Below, one piece after another: positions 54,092-62,865 of a stretch of 64,000 nt of DNA (positions are counted from its first letter, which is position 1; the number at the start of each line of letters is the position of its first letter). The notes under the pieces were generated by a model. The model searched no databases. It had not been told where the DNA came from and saw only the letters and a program-made list of their open reading frames with translations. Location: assembly GCF_001886715.1 (NCBI RefSeq), contig NZ_CP018082.1, positions 5,890,001 to 5,954,000 on the forward strand. The letters run 5' to 3'. Both the position numbers and the translations under genes were made by a program. Origin of the DNA: Nocardia mangyaensis. GTDB lineage: Bacteria; Actinomycetota; Actinomycetes; Mycobacteriales; Mycobacteriaceae.

Positions 54092-56130
54092 CTCGCGTCA
54101 CTCCTTCCTGGACTCTCGCCGTCGCGGCGAAAGTCCGGTGCGATGGCACCCGGCGCGGAAATCGTGGGTGGCAGAACAGTGCCGGCCGGTGGCGCGGCCC
54201 CGGTGGGAGGCGTAGTCGTGGTGGATGGTGCCGCCTCGGTAGCGGGTGCCGCCGCTGCGGCGGTCTCGGGTGGTCCGGCGCTGACGGTAGGCCGACCGAT
54301 CTCGCCATCGGCGAGATCCGCCTCGGACACCAGCACCTCGACCTGCGGCGCCACCACCGTCTCCGGCGCGGCCACCGTCTCCGGCGCGGCGGCATACAGC
54401 GGGTGGCCGATGATCTGCACATGCGCGTACACCGCATCGCGCAGCTCCTGCCGAGTCACGTTCTCGCTCAACAGCATCAGGACTTCGTTACAGCGACGTT
54501 CGAATACCAGCGTGCGCAGGATCTCGGCCTGATCGTCGATGCGGAGCTCGCCGAGTTCGACGCGACGCACATCGACGCGACGGGAGAGCATGGCAGCGGC
54601 AAGCAGGTCATCGGCGTCGCGAAGGTCGTCCCACCACTCGCGGGGTACGTCGCCGCCGTTTCGCAGCTGATCGAGGATCTTCGTGCGCAACTGGCGCACC
54701 ACAGCGGACACCGACGCCGGGGCGCTCGTCCGCGCTATCCGGGAGTCGGCATCGATCGCCAATCCGAGGCAACGATCGCGGAGTTGGTCGTCGGGCACCG
54801 CGGCGACCTTGTCCTGCAGGTGCGACATGCCGCCCAGGACCAGCCGGTCGACGGTATCCGGTGTCGGCACACCGAGATCCACGTCGTCGGAGGGCGCGAC
54901 CGCCGACTGCATCGATACATCGCCGAACCGAACCCGCACACCGGGGTCGATCTCCCCCGAGGAGACCAGCGCCGTCAGCCTGGCACCGGATCGGGTACCC
55001 GCCATGAGGCTGAACTCGGCCAGCATTCGCGCCGGATCCGAGATCCCCTCCCAGGCCGCCTCGGCACCGTCCACGGTCCACGGCAGGGCGGTGCCCTGTG
55101 GCACGTAGACGCCGGCCGGGAGCCAGCCCCTGCCCTCGTTCGATGTCACCAGCACCATGGCGCCGCCTGGCCCGCGCAGCACCGCCACCGCCCACTGCAA
55201 GCCGAGTGCGGAAGTCCGGACAGCGGAGAGGATTCCGCCGAGCAGGGTGCGGGCGAGGACCAGATCGTCGTCGGGGCGCTCACCCACCACGAAGTCCGGT
55301 CCGGCGGCCTTGTCCCTGGCATTGGCCAGTGCGGCGGCGAACGGCGCGATCGGCATCATCGGCAGGCCCGCGGCACCGCGGCCCGCGTCGGCGGGTGCGC
55401 CGGAGGCGGACTGGTCCGCGCCACCGGCGACACCGACGGGTGGTGCCACCACAGCCGGCGGCACCACGCCCCCCGACATGGCCGACGCGCCGGATGGGGC
55501 AACCGAGGGCTGCGCACTCGCGCCCGTGCTGCCCGGCTGTGCGGTGTCACCGGGTGTCACCGGGGCACCGGTGGCCGGTGGGAGAACGGAGGCCGGTGGG
55601 GTGGTCGCGGCCGCCGCGGGTGCCGCGGCCTCCGCGGCCGGAGCAGTCCCGGCGATCCCGGTACCGGCCCCCTCCCCGATCTGGGTGCCGTTCACACCGG
55701 TGCCGGCGTTCGTGGCGCCCGGCGTGGTCGCGGCCGGAACATCGACGGCGGGGACACCATTGATCGGCGCCACCCGGTTTGTCCCCGGGTCCATCGGCGC
55801 CGGTGCGGGCGCACCGAACTCCTCACCGTTGCGGCGAAAGCCGGTGGCGATGTCCTCATCGGTGCGTTCGTAGCTGTCCGCGGCGGCCCGCAGCGACGCC
55901 GCGGTCTGATCGTGCTGACCGGCCAAACGCTCCCCGGCGCGCCGCCTGGCGTCGTAGTACCGCACCAGGGCGTTGTATACCGGAAAGGCGATCTTGCCGT
56001 AGGTGGGCAGAAAGTTGTCGAGCCAAGCCGACGGCGGCTGCGCCCAGTCCCAGGTGTCACGGGCGACCCGGTCGTGCTGATTCGCGAGCTGACGCAGCAC
56101 TTCCGGGTCGATATCCATCCGGTCCGGCAT
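54088..56130 (-). CDS. EspC-like head plus NEGRGWLP domain, paralogue 2
   Basis: 680 residues. The EspC-like head has VLRQLANQHDRVARDTWDWA, Trp36 and the complete export motif Y87-E-R-T-D91. The middle (110-270) is Pro/Ala/Thr-rich and disordered. The C-terminal domain has LVLARTLLGGILSAV, TSNEGRGWLPAGVYVP, GARLTALVSSGEI and VFERRCNEVLMLL. No signal peptide is present. The intact motif makes it the best candidate of the three paralogues for export on its own. It overlaps the YbaB-like gene downstream by four bases, and an operator lies 47 bases upstream. Confidence 0.77.
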   Translation of the reverse strand: MPDRMDIDPEVLRQLANQHDRVARDTWDWAQPPSAWLDNFLPTYGKIAFPVYNALVRYYDARRRAGERLAGQHDQTAASLRAAADSYERTDEDIATGFRRNGEEFGAPAPAPMDPGTNRVAPINGVPAVDVPAATTPGATNAGTGVNGTQIGEGAGTGIAGTAPAAEAAAPAAAATTPPASVLPPATGAPVTPGDTAQPGSTGASAQPSVAPSGASAMSGGVVPPAVVAPPVGVAGGADQSASGAPADAGRGAAGLPMMPIAPFAAALANARDKAAGPDFVVGERPDDDLVLARTLLGGILSAVRTSALGLQWAVAVLRGPGGAMVLVTSNEGRGWLPAGVYVPQGTALPWTVDGAEAAWEGISDPARMLAEFSLMAGTRSGARLTALVSSGEIDPGVRVRFGDVSMQSAVAPSDDVDLGVPTPDTVDRLVLGGMSHLQDKVAAVPDDQLRDRCLGLAIDADSRIARTSAPASVSAVVRQLRTKILDQLRNGGDVPREWWDDLRDADDLLAAAMLSRRVDVRRVELGELRIDDQAEILRTLVFERRCNEVLMLLSENVTRQELRDAVYAHVQIIGHPLYAAAPETVAAPETVVAPQVEVLVSEADLADGEIGRPTVSAGPPETAAAAAPATEAAPSTTTTPPTGAAPPAGTVLPPTISAPGAIAPDFRRDGESPGRSDAR

Positions 56131-56176
56131 GCTCGCTGTGTCCTTTCCCGCGCCCTGTCGTCAACATTGTCCGGCC

Positions 56177-56192
56177 TTCCCAATCGTGGGAG
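56177..56192. promoter_or_regulatory. TTCCCA-N4-TGGGAA site 9
   Basis: TTCCCA-ATCG-TGGGAG, 11 of 12 matches. It lies 47 bases upstream of the start at 56130, exactly the spacing of site 8 to its gene. Confidence 0.68.
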
Positions 56193-56212
56193 GTGCGCCA
56201 CGGACCCGCTGG

Positions 56213-58756
56213 TCAGCCGCGCGGTGCCGTGATGGTCGGTGGCCGGCCGCCCGGATCATCGGAGCCCGCGGGTGCTGGCAGGATGAACTGGGGATGCCCG
56301 ATGACCTGGGCGTGGGCGTAGACGACGTCCCGCATCAGCTGGGCTGTGGCGGCCGGATCCCCTGGCTGCGCCAGCAGGAGCACCAGCTCGTCGCAGCGGC
56401 GCTCGAAAACCATTGCGCGGAGCACGGCACGTTCGGGATCGGGCTTCAGCTCGCCCAGGTCTACCCGTGACGCGTCGGCCCGCCGCGGCAGCATCGCCGC
56501 GGTGAGCAGGTCGTCGGCGTCGCGCAGCTCGTCCCACAGGTCCGGTGACACGGACTCCGCCTGGCGCACCGCGGCCAGGATTCGCTCCCGGACCGCGCGC
56601 GCCAGCACCGCTTCCGGCCCCGGTGCGGTGGTCCCGGCGACCTTCGTGTGCGCATCCCACGCCAGCCCGGCGCACCGCGTCGGCACCTCGTTTCGGGGGA
56701 TCCTGTCGGCACGCGCGGACAGTTCCCGCGCACCGGCCAGCCCGAGCCGATCCACCGAGCCCGAGGCCCGCGACCGCAGGTCCCACTGCGCCGAGGCCTG
56801 GACCGAGTCCGCCATCGGCAGCTCGCGCCACCGCGCCCGCAGATCGAGCCCGATCGTCCGTGAGGAGGCCAGCGCGGTGAGCCGCGCCCCGGAGCGTCGC
56901 CCCCACGCCAGCCCGAACTCGACGAGCACCCGGGCCGGGTCCGCGAGCCCTTCCCAGGCGGCACCGGCGTGTTCGGCTTCCGCCCAGAGCCAGGGCATCG
57001 ATACCGCTTCCGGCAGGTACAGCCCGCTGGGCAACCAGCCACGCCCCTCGTTCGAGGTGAGGAACGCGCTGAGGCCACCCGGCCCACGCAGTGTCGCGAC
57101 CGCCACATCCAAGCCGAGGACGGTGGGGCCGATGGCGGCGAGGACCCCCGCCAGCAACGTCCTGGCCAGGATCAGGTCACCGTCGACGCGTTCGCCCAGC
57201 AGGAATGACGGTGCGGCCGCGGCCACCATCGCGGCACCGACCACTTCTTCGGCGCGCCTCGGTTCGGCAGGATCGGTGGGGGCGTCGTTGCGGGCGGGAG
57301 GGGTCGCCGACCGGTCCGGCCGCGCATCGGTCCGGTTCGGTGGCCCACCTGCCGGGGTACCCGGCGGGCCGCTGGAGTTCGGGGCGAACACGCCGGACCC
57401 CGACCGCGCTGCGGTACCGCCCTGGTGCGCCGGTCCCGCCGAGGGCGCGGCGGCCCCCGCGCCGGCCGCCAGCGGCGGAGCGACCATCGGTATCGGTGGC
57501 GGCGCGGCAACCACCGGCGCCAGCACCTGCCCCGGCACCGCAGGCGCGCCGGTCGGCTGGCTCCCGGAGCCGGGCATCAGGTCCGAGTCGACCGCCGATT
57601 CGTCACCCACGGCGCTGCTGTCGGCAGCTCCGGCCCCCACTCGGTCCTCGTCACCGCCATCGCTGTGGCTCTCGACGCGGTCATCGCCGTCCGAGATGCT
57701 CGGATCGAGCCCGTCCACGGTCGATGCCTCGGTATCCGAGGAGGTTTCGTCGTCATCGGGTTCGCTTCCGGCCGCGACCGGTGCACCCCGGCCGATCCCG
57801 GTTCCGGACGCACCACCGGTGCCCGCCTCCGCGAAGGGTTCGTGCCACCGGCCAACGGGCGGCTCGCCCGGTGGCGAAAGGGCAGGCGGCGGGCCGACCG
57901 CTGCCTCCTCAGCTGGCCCCGAGGAGCCACGCCGCTCCGGCACAACGCGCTCGGCGTGCGCATCGTCATCCACAGGCTCCGCCGAATCCGGTGTGCCACC
58001 AGCCAGTTGCAGCGGAAACGCCGCACGGGGCGCTCGAGCATACGGATTCCGCTGCTCGTCCGGCGATCCCGCCGCGTCCAGTGCGGGCGTGGCGTCGGCA
58101 GCCGACTCCGGCCCCGGCACATCCACGGGCGGTTGCGGCACCGCCGAACGGTTCGGGGCCGCGGGACGGTTCGGGGCCAGCGGACCCGGCTGCCCCAGAT
58201 GATCGGCGACAGCGGTCAGTTCCGGCAGCGAGACCGGGCTGATCGAATTCAGCGCCGCACCGGCGACGTCATCGACATCCGCACGAGCCCGCGTGATGAC
58301 GGCGGCGATCCGGTGAGCACGCGCGGCCTCGCGATCCGCCGCCGATTCGCGGTCCTCATCGGCGGTGGCTTCGTCGTCGGCCTCCGCCGCGGCGGCGCGA
58401 TGCTCGGCGCGGATGTCACGGTCCGCGCGCTCGACGATGTCGAGGATCTGATTCCTGGTCCGATACGCCACATCCGAATAGCTGCGCAGGACAGCAGCGG
58501 TGGCCGCGAGGGCATCGGAGTACGCCTGTGGATCGTGCTGCTGGGCCAGCATCCGTTCCCTGACCGATTGCAGCCGACCGCTGGAACGCACCCGCTCGTC
58601 GAAGCCGAGGCGCGCCTGCGTCGCGTCGCCGACGTTCATCACCCGAGATGCCTGCCGGGCCACGGTTTCCAGCGCACTCCACTCCGCGGGACCGATCGCG
58701 GGCCAGTTCCCGCCGACGATCTCGTCCCAGTGCGCACTCCGCTGTTCCGGCGCCAT
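56213..58756 (-). CDS. NEGRGWLP-domain protein, paralogue 3, with different helical head
   Basis: 847 residues. The head is not EspC-like: MAPEQRSAHWDEIVGGNWPA begins a 200-residue helical region with long charged helices (AYRTRNQILDIVERADRDIR). A 350-residue disordered, acidic and Pro-rich part follows. The C-terminal domain has LILARTLLAGVLAAI, TSNEGRGWLPSGLYLPEAVS, GARLTALASSRTI and VFERRCDELVLLL. No Y-x-x-x-D follows the head. ATG 58756 is 13 bases from the small gene upstream. Its head may need that small partner (58770) for export. Last gene of the operon that begins at 62030. Confidence 0.75.
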   Translation of the reverse strand: MAPEQRSAHWDEIVGGNWPAIGPAEWSALETVARQASRVMNVGDATQARLGFDERVRSSGRLQSVRERMLAQQHDPQAYSDALAATAAVLRSYSDVAYRTRNQILDIVERADRDIRAEHRAAAAEADDEATADEDRESAADREAARAHRIAAVITRARADVDDVAGAALNSISPVSLPELTAVADHLGQPGPLAPNRPAAPNRSAVPQPPVDVPGPESAADATPALDAAGSPDEQRNPYARAPRAAFPLQLAGGTPDSAEPVDDDAHAERVVPERRGSSGPAEEAAVGPPPALSPPGEPPVGRWHEPFAEAGTGGASGTGIGRGAPVAAGSEPDDDETSSDTEASTVDGLDPSISDGDDRVESHSDGGDEDRVGAGAADSSAVGDESAVDSDLMPGSGSQPTGAPAVPGQVLAPVVAAPPPIPMVAPPLAAGAGAAAPSAGPAHQGGTAARSGSGVFAPNSSGPPGTPAGGPPNRTDARPDRSATPPARNDAPTDPAEPRRAEEVVGAAMVAAAAPSFLLGERVDGDLILARTLLAGVLAAIGPTVLGLDVAVATLRGPGGLSAFLTSNEGRGWLPSGLYLPEAVSMPWLWAEAEHAGAAWEGLADPARVLVEFGLAWGRRSGARLTALASSRTIGLDLRARWRELPMADSVQASAQWDLRSRASGSVDRLGLAGARELSARADRIPRNEVPTRCAGLAWDAHTKVAGTTAPGPEAVLARAVRERILAAVRQAESVSPDLWDELRDADDLLTAAMLPRRADASRVDLGELKPDPERAVLRAMVFERRCDELVLLLAQPGDPAATAQLMRDVVYAHAQVIGHPQFILPAPAGSDDPGGRPPTITAPRG

Positions 58757-58769
58757 TACCGCACGTACA

Positions 58770-59096
58770 TCAGATCGACTCGTACCGAGTCCGGGATCCG
58801 TTGTCCACGTCTGTGTTTTCGAGCGCGGACGTGCCGAACAGCGCGTCGACGACCACATCGTCGGCCCGGCCCGCGCTGGACCGCGCCGCGGCCTCGAATG
58901 TCGACCGGACCCAGCTCAGCTGATCGCACATCATGCGGTCGAGGTCGGATGCCGGCTTGGTCTGCGGGCGCAGCGTGTCCGCGGAACCGGCCGCGGAACC
59001 GGTGGCGGTGTGTACCGCCGTCGTGAACACACTTGCGGCAGAGGTGATTTCCTGTGGATCGTCGATATCGAGTATCGGCCCACTGCGGTCCGGCAT
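58770..59096 (-). CDS. Small helical ESX-associated protein
   Basis: 108 residues, soluble, probably two helices around TLRPQTKPASDLDRMMCDQL then SWVRSTFEAAARSSAGRADD. Size and helical pattern are Esx/EspC-like, but no WxG turn or export motif is seen. It is tightly placed (13 bases) before paralogue 3, suggesting a partner or chaperone for it. ATG 59096 is used. No family is recognised. Confidence 0.6.
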   Translation of the reverse strand: MPDRSGPILDIDDPQEITSAASVFTTAVHTATGSAAGSADTLRPQTKPASDLDRMMCDQLSWVRSTFEAAARSSAGRADDVVVDALFGTSALENTDVDNGSRTRYESI

Positions 59097-59133
59097 CGGC
59101 TACTCCGTTCGTCGGTGTCCTGCTGGGCGAAGG

Positions 59134-59484
59134 TCAGGACCTGGTGCCGAACTCTGCGTCCTCCATGGCGCGGTAGGCCGCTTCGGTCGGCAGATCGAAC
59201 GCGTCGATGGTGTAGGGCCGCGCCCCCTTGTGTTCCATCTCGGCCCGCAGTCCCACCCGCGATTTCTGATGGGCCAGCCGCGCGAGTTTGAGCAGTTCGG
59301 CCGTCAGCCAGGTATCGCCGTACTCGCGAACCTCGTCGGTCAGGTGCAGACCGACGATCTCACCGTCGCGGTTGCAGGCGACACCCACCGTGTTGTCCGG
59401 ATTGAATACCTCGTAGGTGCGTTTGACCCAGTCCGGAGCCGTGCCGGTCGTGTCGTCGGATTCGTCGAAGTGCGTGCCGTTCAT
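59134..59484 (-). CDS. YbaB/EbfC-like protein 2 (divergent)
   Basis: 116 residues. The strand-turn-strand VGVACNRDGEIVGLHLTDEV followed by TWLTAELLKLARLAHQKSRV fits the YbaB pattern, although the first helix is short. ATG 59484 overlaps the preceding stop by one base (TGATG). It is the most diverged of the three YbaB-like proteins here, closer in shape to EspL-type members than to DNA-binding EbfC. A cytosolic chaperone role for neighbouring substrates is an inference. Confidence 0.6.
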   Translation of the reverse strand: MNGTHFDESDDTTGTAPDWVKRTYEVFNPDNTVGVACNRDGEIVGLHLTDEVREYGDTWLTAELLKLARLAHQKSRVGLRAEMEHKGARPYTIDAFDLPTEAAYRAMEDAEFGTRS

Positions 59485-60164
59485 CAGCTGTTGTCCTCCG
59501 CCATTCGTGGGTCGAGGGTCGCCGACAACGCCGACCAGGTGGTGTCGTCGATGGTCATCACCTTGCGCAACCGCCAGAACCGGGTGCCCAGATAGCACTC
59601 CCCGCTACGGTCGGCCTCGACATCGAGGTGATCAGGGCTTTCGGTCGACGGGTTGAGCGTGATTGTGGTGATCGGGGGCCGCGCGTCGTCGATATTGATG
59701 AGGGTGGCCCCGCCACCGGGAATGAAGGTGTGCCGGTACCGGTCGCTGCCACCGATGGCGGTGGCAGCACTGTTGGTGGTCAGCGTGATCTCCGGATTGA
59801 GCATCAGTTGCATCGCCCAGGAGCGGGCCACGCACTCGGGGCGGTCGGCGTTGATCGCCATGCCGAGCGTGGTCTCGAGGTCTACGACCAGCGCCGCCTC
59901 CGCCGAGGTGATCCCGACGACCACCAGGCGCCGCGCGCTGTCGGCCGGATGGGGCAGATCCTCGGCCGAGAGGGTCACGGTGTCGGAGCCGGTCCCCGCG
60001 CCGGTGGCGGGGTGCACCGTCACCGTGCCGGTGGCCACCGACACGGTGTAGGCGGAGATCGGATTCGCTTGCCGCGCACCAACACCCGCCAACCTCTGCA
60101 GCCCTTGCTCGTAGAGCCACCGCAGGGTGTCGGTCACTGTCACACCCGGATCCGTCTCGGTCAC
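59484..60164 (-). CDS. Conserved-looking ESX operon protein of unknown function
   Basis: 226 residues, soluble and mostly beta. Notable stretches are TLRWLYEQGLQRLAGVGARQ, AYTVSVATGTVTVHPATG and ATLINIDDARPPITTITLNP. No known family or catalytic motif is recognised. GTG 60164 has GGGGGAG three bases upstream; a GTG at 60218 could extend it by 18 residues to meet the previous gene. Strict placement between two YbaB-like genes, with a one-base overlap downstream, shows it belongs to the substrate operon. An EspG-like chaperone fold is conceivable but not supported by sequence. Confidence 0.6.
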   Translation of the reverse strand: MTETDPGVTVTDTLRWLYEQGLQRLAGVGARQANPISAYTVSVATGTVTVHPATGAGTGSDTVTLSAEDLPHPADSARRLVVVGITSAEAALVVDLETTLGMAINADRPECVARSWAMQLMLNPEITLTTNSAATAIGGSDRYRHTFIPGGGATLINIDDARPPITTITLNPSTESPDHLDVEADRSGECYLGTRFWRLRKVMTIDDTTWSALSATLDPRMAEDNS

Positions 60165-60222
60165 GACTCCCCCTCGCCGATTCCCGGGTCCGCCGGTGCC
60201 GTGCTGACGGCGCTCCACTCAC

Positions 60223-60582
60223 TCACGCGCGCTGCCCCGCGGCCGGGGCCACCGCCTCTGCGTGCGTGCCTTCGCCATCCTCGTCGGTCACGGCCGAGTC
60301 CATGATCGCGCGGTGTTGCCGAGCGGCATCGGCCGTGCTCTCGGTGACCGCCGCCATGATCTCCTGTACCAGTTCGTCACTGGTGTATCGCATCGTCGTG
60401 CCGGGCGCGATGTACAGGTCGGTGAGCCTGCCCATGGCGTCGACTTCCGGGATCACGTCGCCACCGGGCGATGGCCTGCGGGCACGGATCCCGTCGATCC
60501 GTTCCCGCATGTCGGCGATCCGGTGGCGCAGGTTGCGGGCCATATCCAGCGCTGCTTGCACATCGGGATGGATGTCACTCAT
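60223..60582 (-). CDS. YbaB/EbfC-like protein 3
   Basis: 119 residues. Clear YbaB pattern: HPDVQAALDMARNLRHRIAD, VIPEVDAMGRLTDLYIAPGT, ELVQEIMAAVTESTADAARQ. Nearly the same layout and wording as the protein at 53690, including IRARRPSPGG against IVARRPSPTG, so they are recent duplicates. ATG 60582 overlaps the EspB-like stop by four bases, pairing each of these YbaB-like proteins with a secreted partner. Confidence 0.77.
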   Translation of the reverse strand: MSDIHPDVQAALDMARNLRHRIADMRERIDGIRARRPSPGGDVIPEVDAMGRLTDLYIAPGTTMRYTSDELVQEIMAAVTESTADAARQHRAIMDSAVTDEDGEGTHAEAVAPAAGQRA

Positions 60583-62030
60583 GCGGAACCTCCAGCGTTG
60601 TTACGGGTCTGGGAAGCAGGCGCCGGAGTCGGCGGGGTCACGGTGGGTGCGATCACCGGCCGTTCACCGATCACCGACTCGGTGTGCGGAGTGTCGTCGA
60701 CGTACATGAGCCGATCCGGATGCCAGGCGACGACCCGGCCGCGGTCCCCGCCGCCGGCTCCCGCTCCGGCGCCGCCCGCGCCCGGCATCATCGGCATCAT
60801 CGGCATGTACCCACCGCGCCCCATCGCCGACCCCGACGACGCCGACCCGGACCGCATGGGTTCGAATCCGGCGGTGCGGGGGGCGCCGCTACCGGAGCCG
60901 CCGGACGCGGCGGCGGGTGCGGCACTCATCGGCATCGGTCCGATCGTGTACGCCGGGTTCGCACCGATACCCGAGCCCGGGGACGACCCCGGTGTGCCGC
61001 CGATCGGCGAGGGCGTGCCGTATCCGGAGCCGCCGTAGTCGCCGTAGTCGCCGTAATAGTCGTCGCCGTAATACTCGTCGTAGGCACCTTCGGTGAGTGT
61101 CTGCTCGGCCAGCATCCCGCCCTGGCTCATCGCCGACAACAGCGCGGGCAACAGCGATTGCAGCATGCTGGAATCGCTGTTCTCGGACCCGGCAGCGGCG
61201 GCGTCCGCGGCCATGCTGCCCTCGTATCCGCCGATCGTCTCCGCGGAGCGCAGATTCAGCTCCTCGTGTTTGGCCAGCGCGGCCGAGGTGGCGGCCTCGT
61301 TCTTCGAGCGCATGGCACGCAGCAGTTCCTTACGCGCGGCGACGATCTCCGACGGCGTGGGATGTTTGTCCTTGGCGACCCGGAATGCGGCGCTGTAGGC
61401 GTCGACGCGGTCGGCGAGCCGGTCCATCTGCCGCCGGATCCGATCCAGCCAGTCGTTGTGCTGGGTCAGCTCGGCCGATGCCTTCGCGCCGACCGGCGTC
61501 CAGCTCCGCAGTACCTCGGCGGCGCCACCGACACGGCGGCCCGCGTCGGTGGCGGCCCCCGAGTTGAATGCGCGCAATACCCCGGCGAACCGGGCCGGTG
61601 CCGCCGGACCGGGACCGGCGTGCAGCATCTGCGCGAAGGACAGCGGGTCAGCGGCGAGACCGGGGTCGGGAAACTCGAGGGAAGGCGAAACCACCATGGG
61701 TACGTTGCCGGGCAGTTCCACCGGATTACCGACGATGTCACCGGATGTTCTGTCGATGAGCGCAGCGTTGGTCGAGTCGGTCTCCGTATAGTCCACAGCA
61801 GCGGCACCCACCGCGTGAGCGGTCCGCTGCAGCACACTCAGCAGACCGCGCATTCCGTTGATCAGTTGCGCCGCTTCGTCGTTGAGCGCCGGGACCATCC
61901 CGGCGGAGATCGGATCGGAGCCGGCCGGTGTCACCCACTCGGCCGGGACGGCCGCACCGGTCACCCGCACCATGTCGGCGAGTTCGGCTGCCGCACCGAC
62001 GAGTTGCTCCGGGTCGACGTTGAGCACCAC
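60579..62030 (-). CDS. EspB-like PE-PPE fusion substrate
   Basis: 483 residues. The N-terminal PE-like hairpin (VDPEQLVGAAAELADMVRVT, turn AEWVTPAGSD) ends in the export motif Y81-T-E-T-D85. A PPE-like bundle follows with VLRSWTPVGAKASAELTQHN and helices to about residue 280. The tail is low-complexity: Tyr/Gly/Asp-rich (DEYYGDDYYGDYGDYGGSGY), then Met/Gly-rich. This is the plan of ESX-1 EspB, a secreted oligomeric ring protein. GTG 62030 follows GAGGAGGAGG. It opens a six-gene operon ending at 56213, and an operator copy lies 166 bases upstream. Confidence 0.82.
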   Translation of the reverse strand: MVLNVDPEQLVGAAAELADMVRVTGAAVPAEWVTPAGSDPISAGMVPALNDEAAQLINGMRGLLSVLQRTAHAVGAAAVDYTETDSTNAALIDRTSGDIVGNPVELPGNVPMVVSPSLEFPDPGLAADPLSFAQMLHAGPGPAAPARFAGVLRAFNSGAATDAGRRVGGAAEVLRSWTPVGAKASAELTQHNDWLDRIRRQMDRLADRVDAYSAAFRVAKDKHPTPSEIVAARKELLRAMRSKNEAATSAALAKHEELNLRSAETIGGYEGSMAADAAAAGSENSDSSMLQSLLPALLSAMSQGGMLAEQTLTEGAYDEYYGDDYYGDYGDYGGSGYGTPSPIGGTPGSSPGSGIGANPAYTIGPMPMSAAPAAASGGSGSGAPRTAGFEPMRSGSASSGSAMGRGGYMPMMPMMPGAGGAGAGAGGGDRGRVVAWHPDRLMYVDDTPHTESVIGERPVIAPTVTPPTPAPASQTRNNAGGSA

Positions 62031-62195
62031 GGCCTCCTCCTCGCGCTACGGCCGCCTGGCTGTCCGCGTCACAGGCCTTCGGCACGGCCTTGTGCCATCA
62101 GCGGTTCCTGATCCGTCCGGTGGACGGCTGAATCGACCACAGCCGCCATCAGCCACTGCCTGGTCTCCTTGTCCGACGCACCCCATTGTCGAATA

Positions 62196-62211
62196 TCCCC
62201 AACTGTGGGAA
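62196..62211. promoter_or_regulatory. TTCCCA-N4-TGGGAA site 10
   Basis: TCCCCA-ACTG-TGGGAA, 11 of 12 matches. It lies in the roughly 300-base divergent region, 166 bases from the EspB-like start and 121 bases from the start at 62332. Apart from this site, the gap from 62031 to 62331 holds nothing recognised. Confidence 0.6.
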
Positions 62212-62331
62212 CGCCGATCGCGGCCTGTTCGGCTGACCTCGCAGCGCCTGCCGACGCGTGGAAACGTGGCGAGCCGGTGCTCCCGTCGATGGCGACAGGT
62301 GTGTGGACGACGAGCGCTACCGTCGATTTCC

Positions 62332-62865
62332 ATGAGTCACCCCAGCCCGACTCCGTGGTCGCGCCAGCGCGAGGGACGAGAGGAGTCAGCAGCTACCGGG
62401 GCGCCGGAGCCCGTGCCGCCGGGTCCGGAAGACAAGCCGTCGCTGAGCATGCTGCTGAAGAAGGCATTGAGCACCGGGGGTTTGATCGTCGGGATCGGTC
62501 TCGCGTTGCTCCTTGTCGCGGTGGGCTGCTTGGCCACCGATGGATCCGGCGGCCAGGACAACACACCGGTTCAGGTCGGTCGTGGTGGCACCATCGGCGC
62601 GGTGGTGTCGGCCGATGGCGCACTGCTGCAAGTCCGCGGCGTCAGTGGTGATTCGACCCCGGTTCACACGAACGCCGACACCAGCGTCTTCGTCCTCGCC
62701 GGGACCAAGGTCTCGGATGTGACTCCAGGCACCATGGTCTTCGTCCGCGGCATCCAGTATTCGGACGGATCCATGCTCGCCGAGACAATTATCGGTGCCT
62801 CGATACGGTTGCCCGACTTACGATTTCCCGACCTACGATTTCCGGATCCACCGGGCGCGCCATAG
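62332..62865 (+). CDS. Single-pass membrane protein with DUF5666-like outer domain
   Basis: 177 residues. Pro-rich cytosolic head (1-38), one helix (GGLIVGIGLALLLVAVGCLA) and an outer beta domain of the DUF5666 kind: GGTIGAVVSADGALLQVRGV, then KVSDVTPGTMVFVRGIQYSD. The C-terminus carries a 5-residue repeat (LPDLRFPDLRFPD). The start ATG 62332 has no clear SD. The last 202 bases overlap the convergent gene at 62664. It may be controlled from operator site 10. The function is unknown. Confidence 0.65.
   Translation: MSHPSPTPWSRQREGREESAATGAPEPVPPGPEDKPSLSMLLKKALSTGGLIVGIGLALLLVAVGCLATDGSGGQDNTPVQVGRGGTIGAVVSADGALLQVRGVSGDSTPVHTNADTSVFVLAGTKVSDVTPGTMVFVRGIQYSDGSMLAETIIGASIRLPDLRFPDLRFPDPPGAP

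Noticed and set aside
57091..59026. Long + strand frames over the 56213 gene
   Set aside because: Arg/Pro/Ala-rich shadow translations with no family signal.
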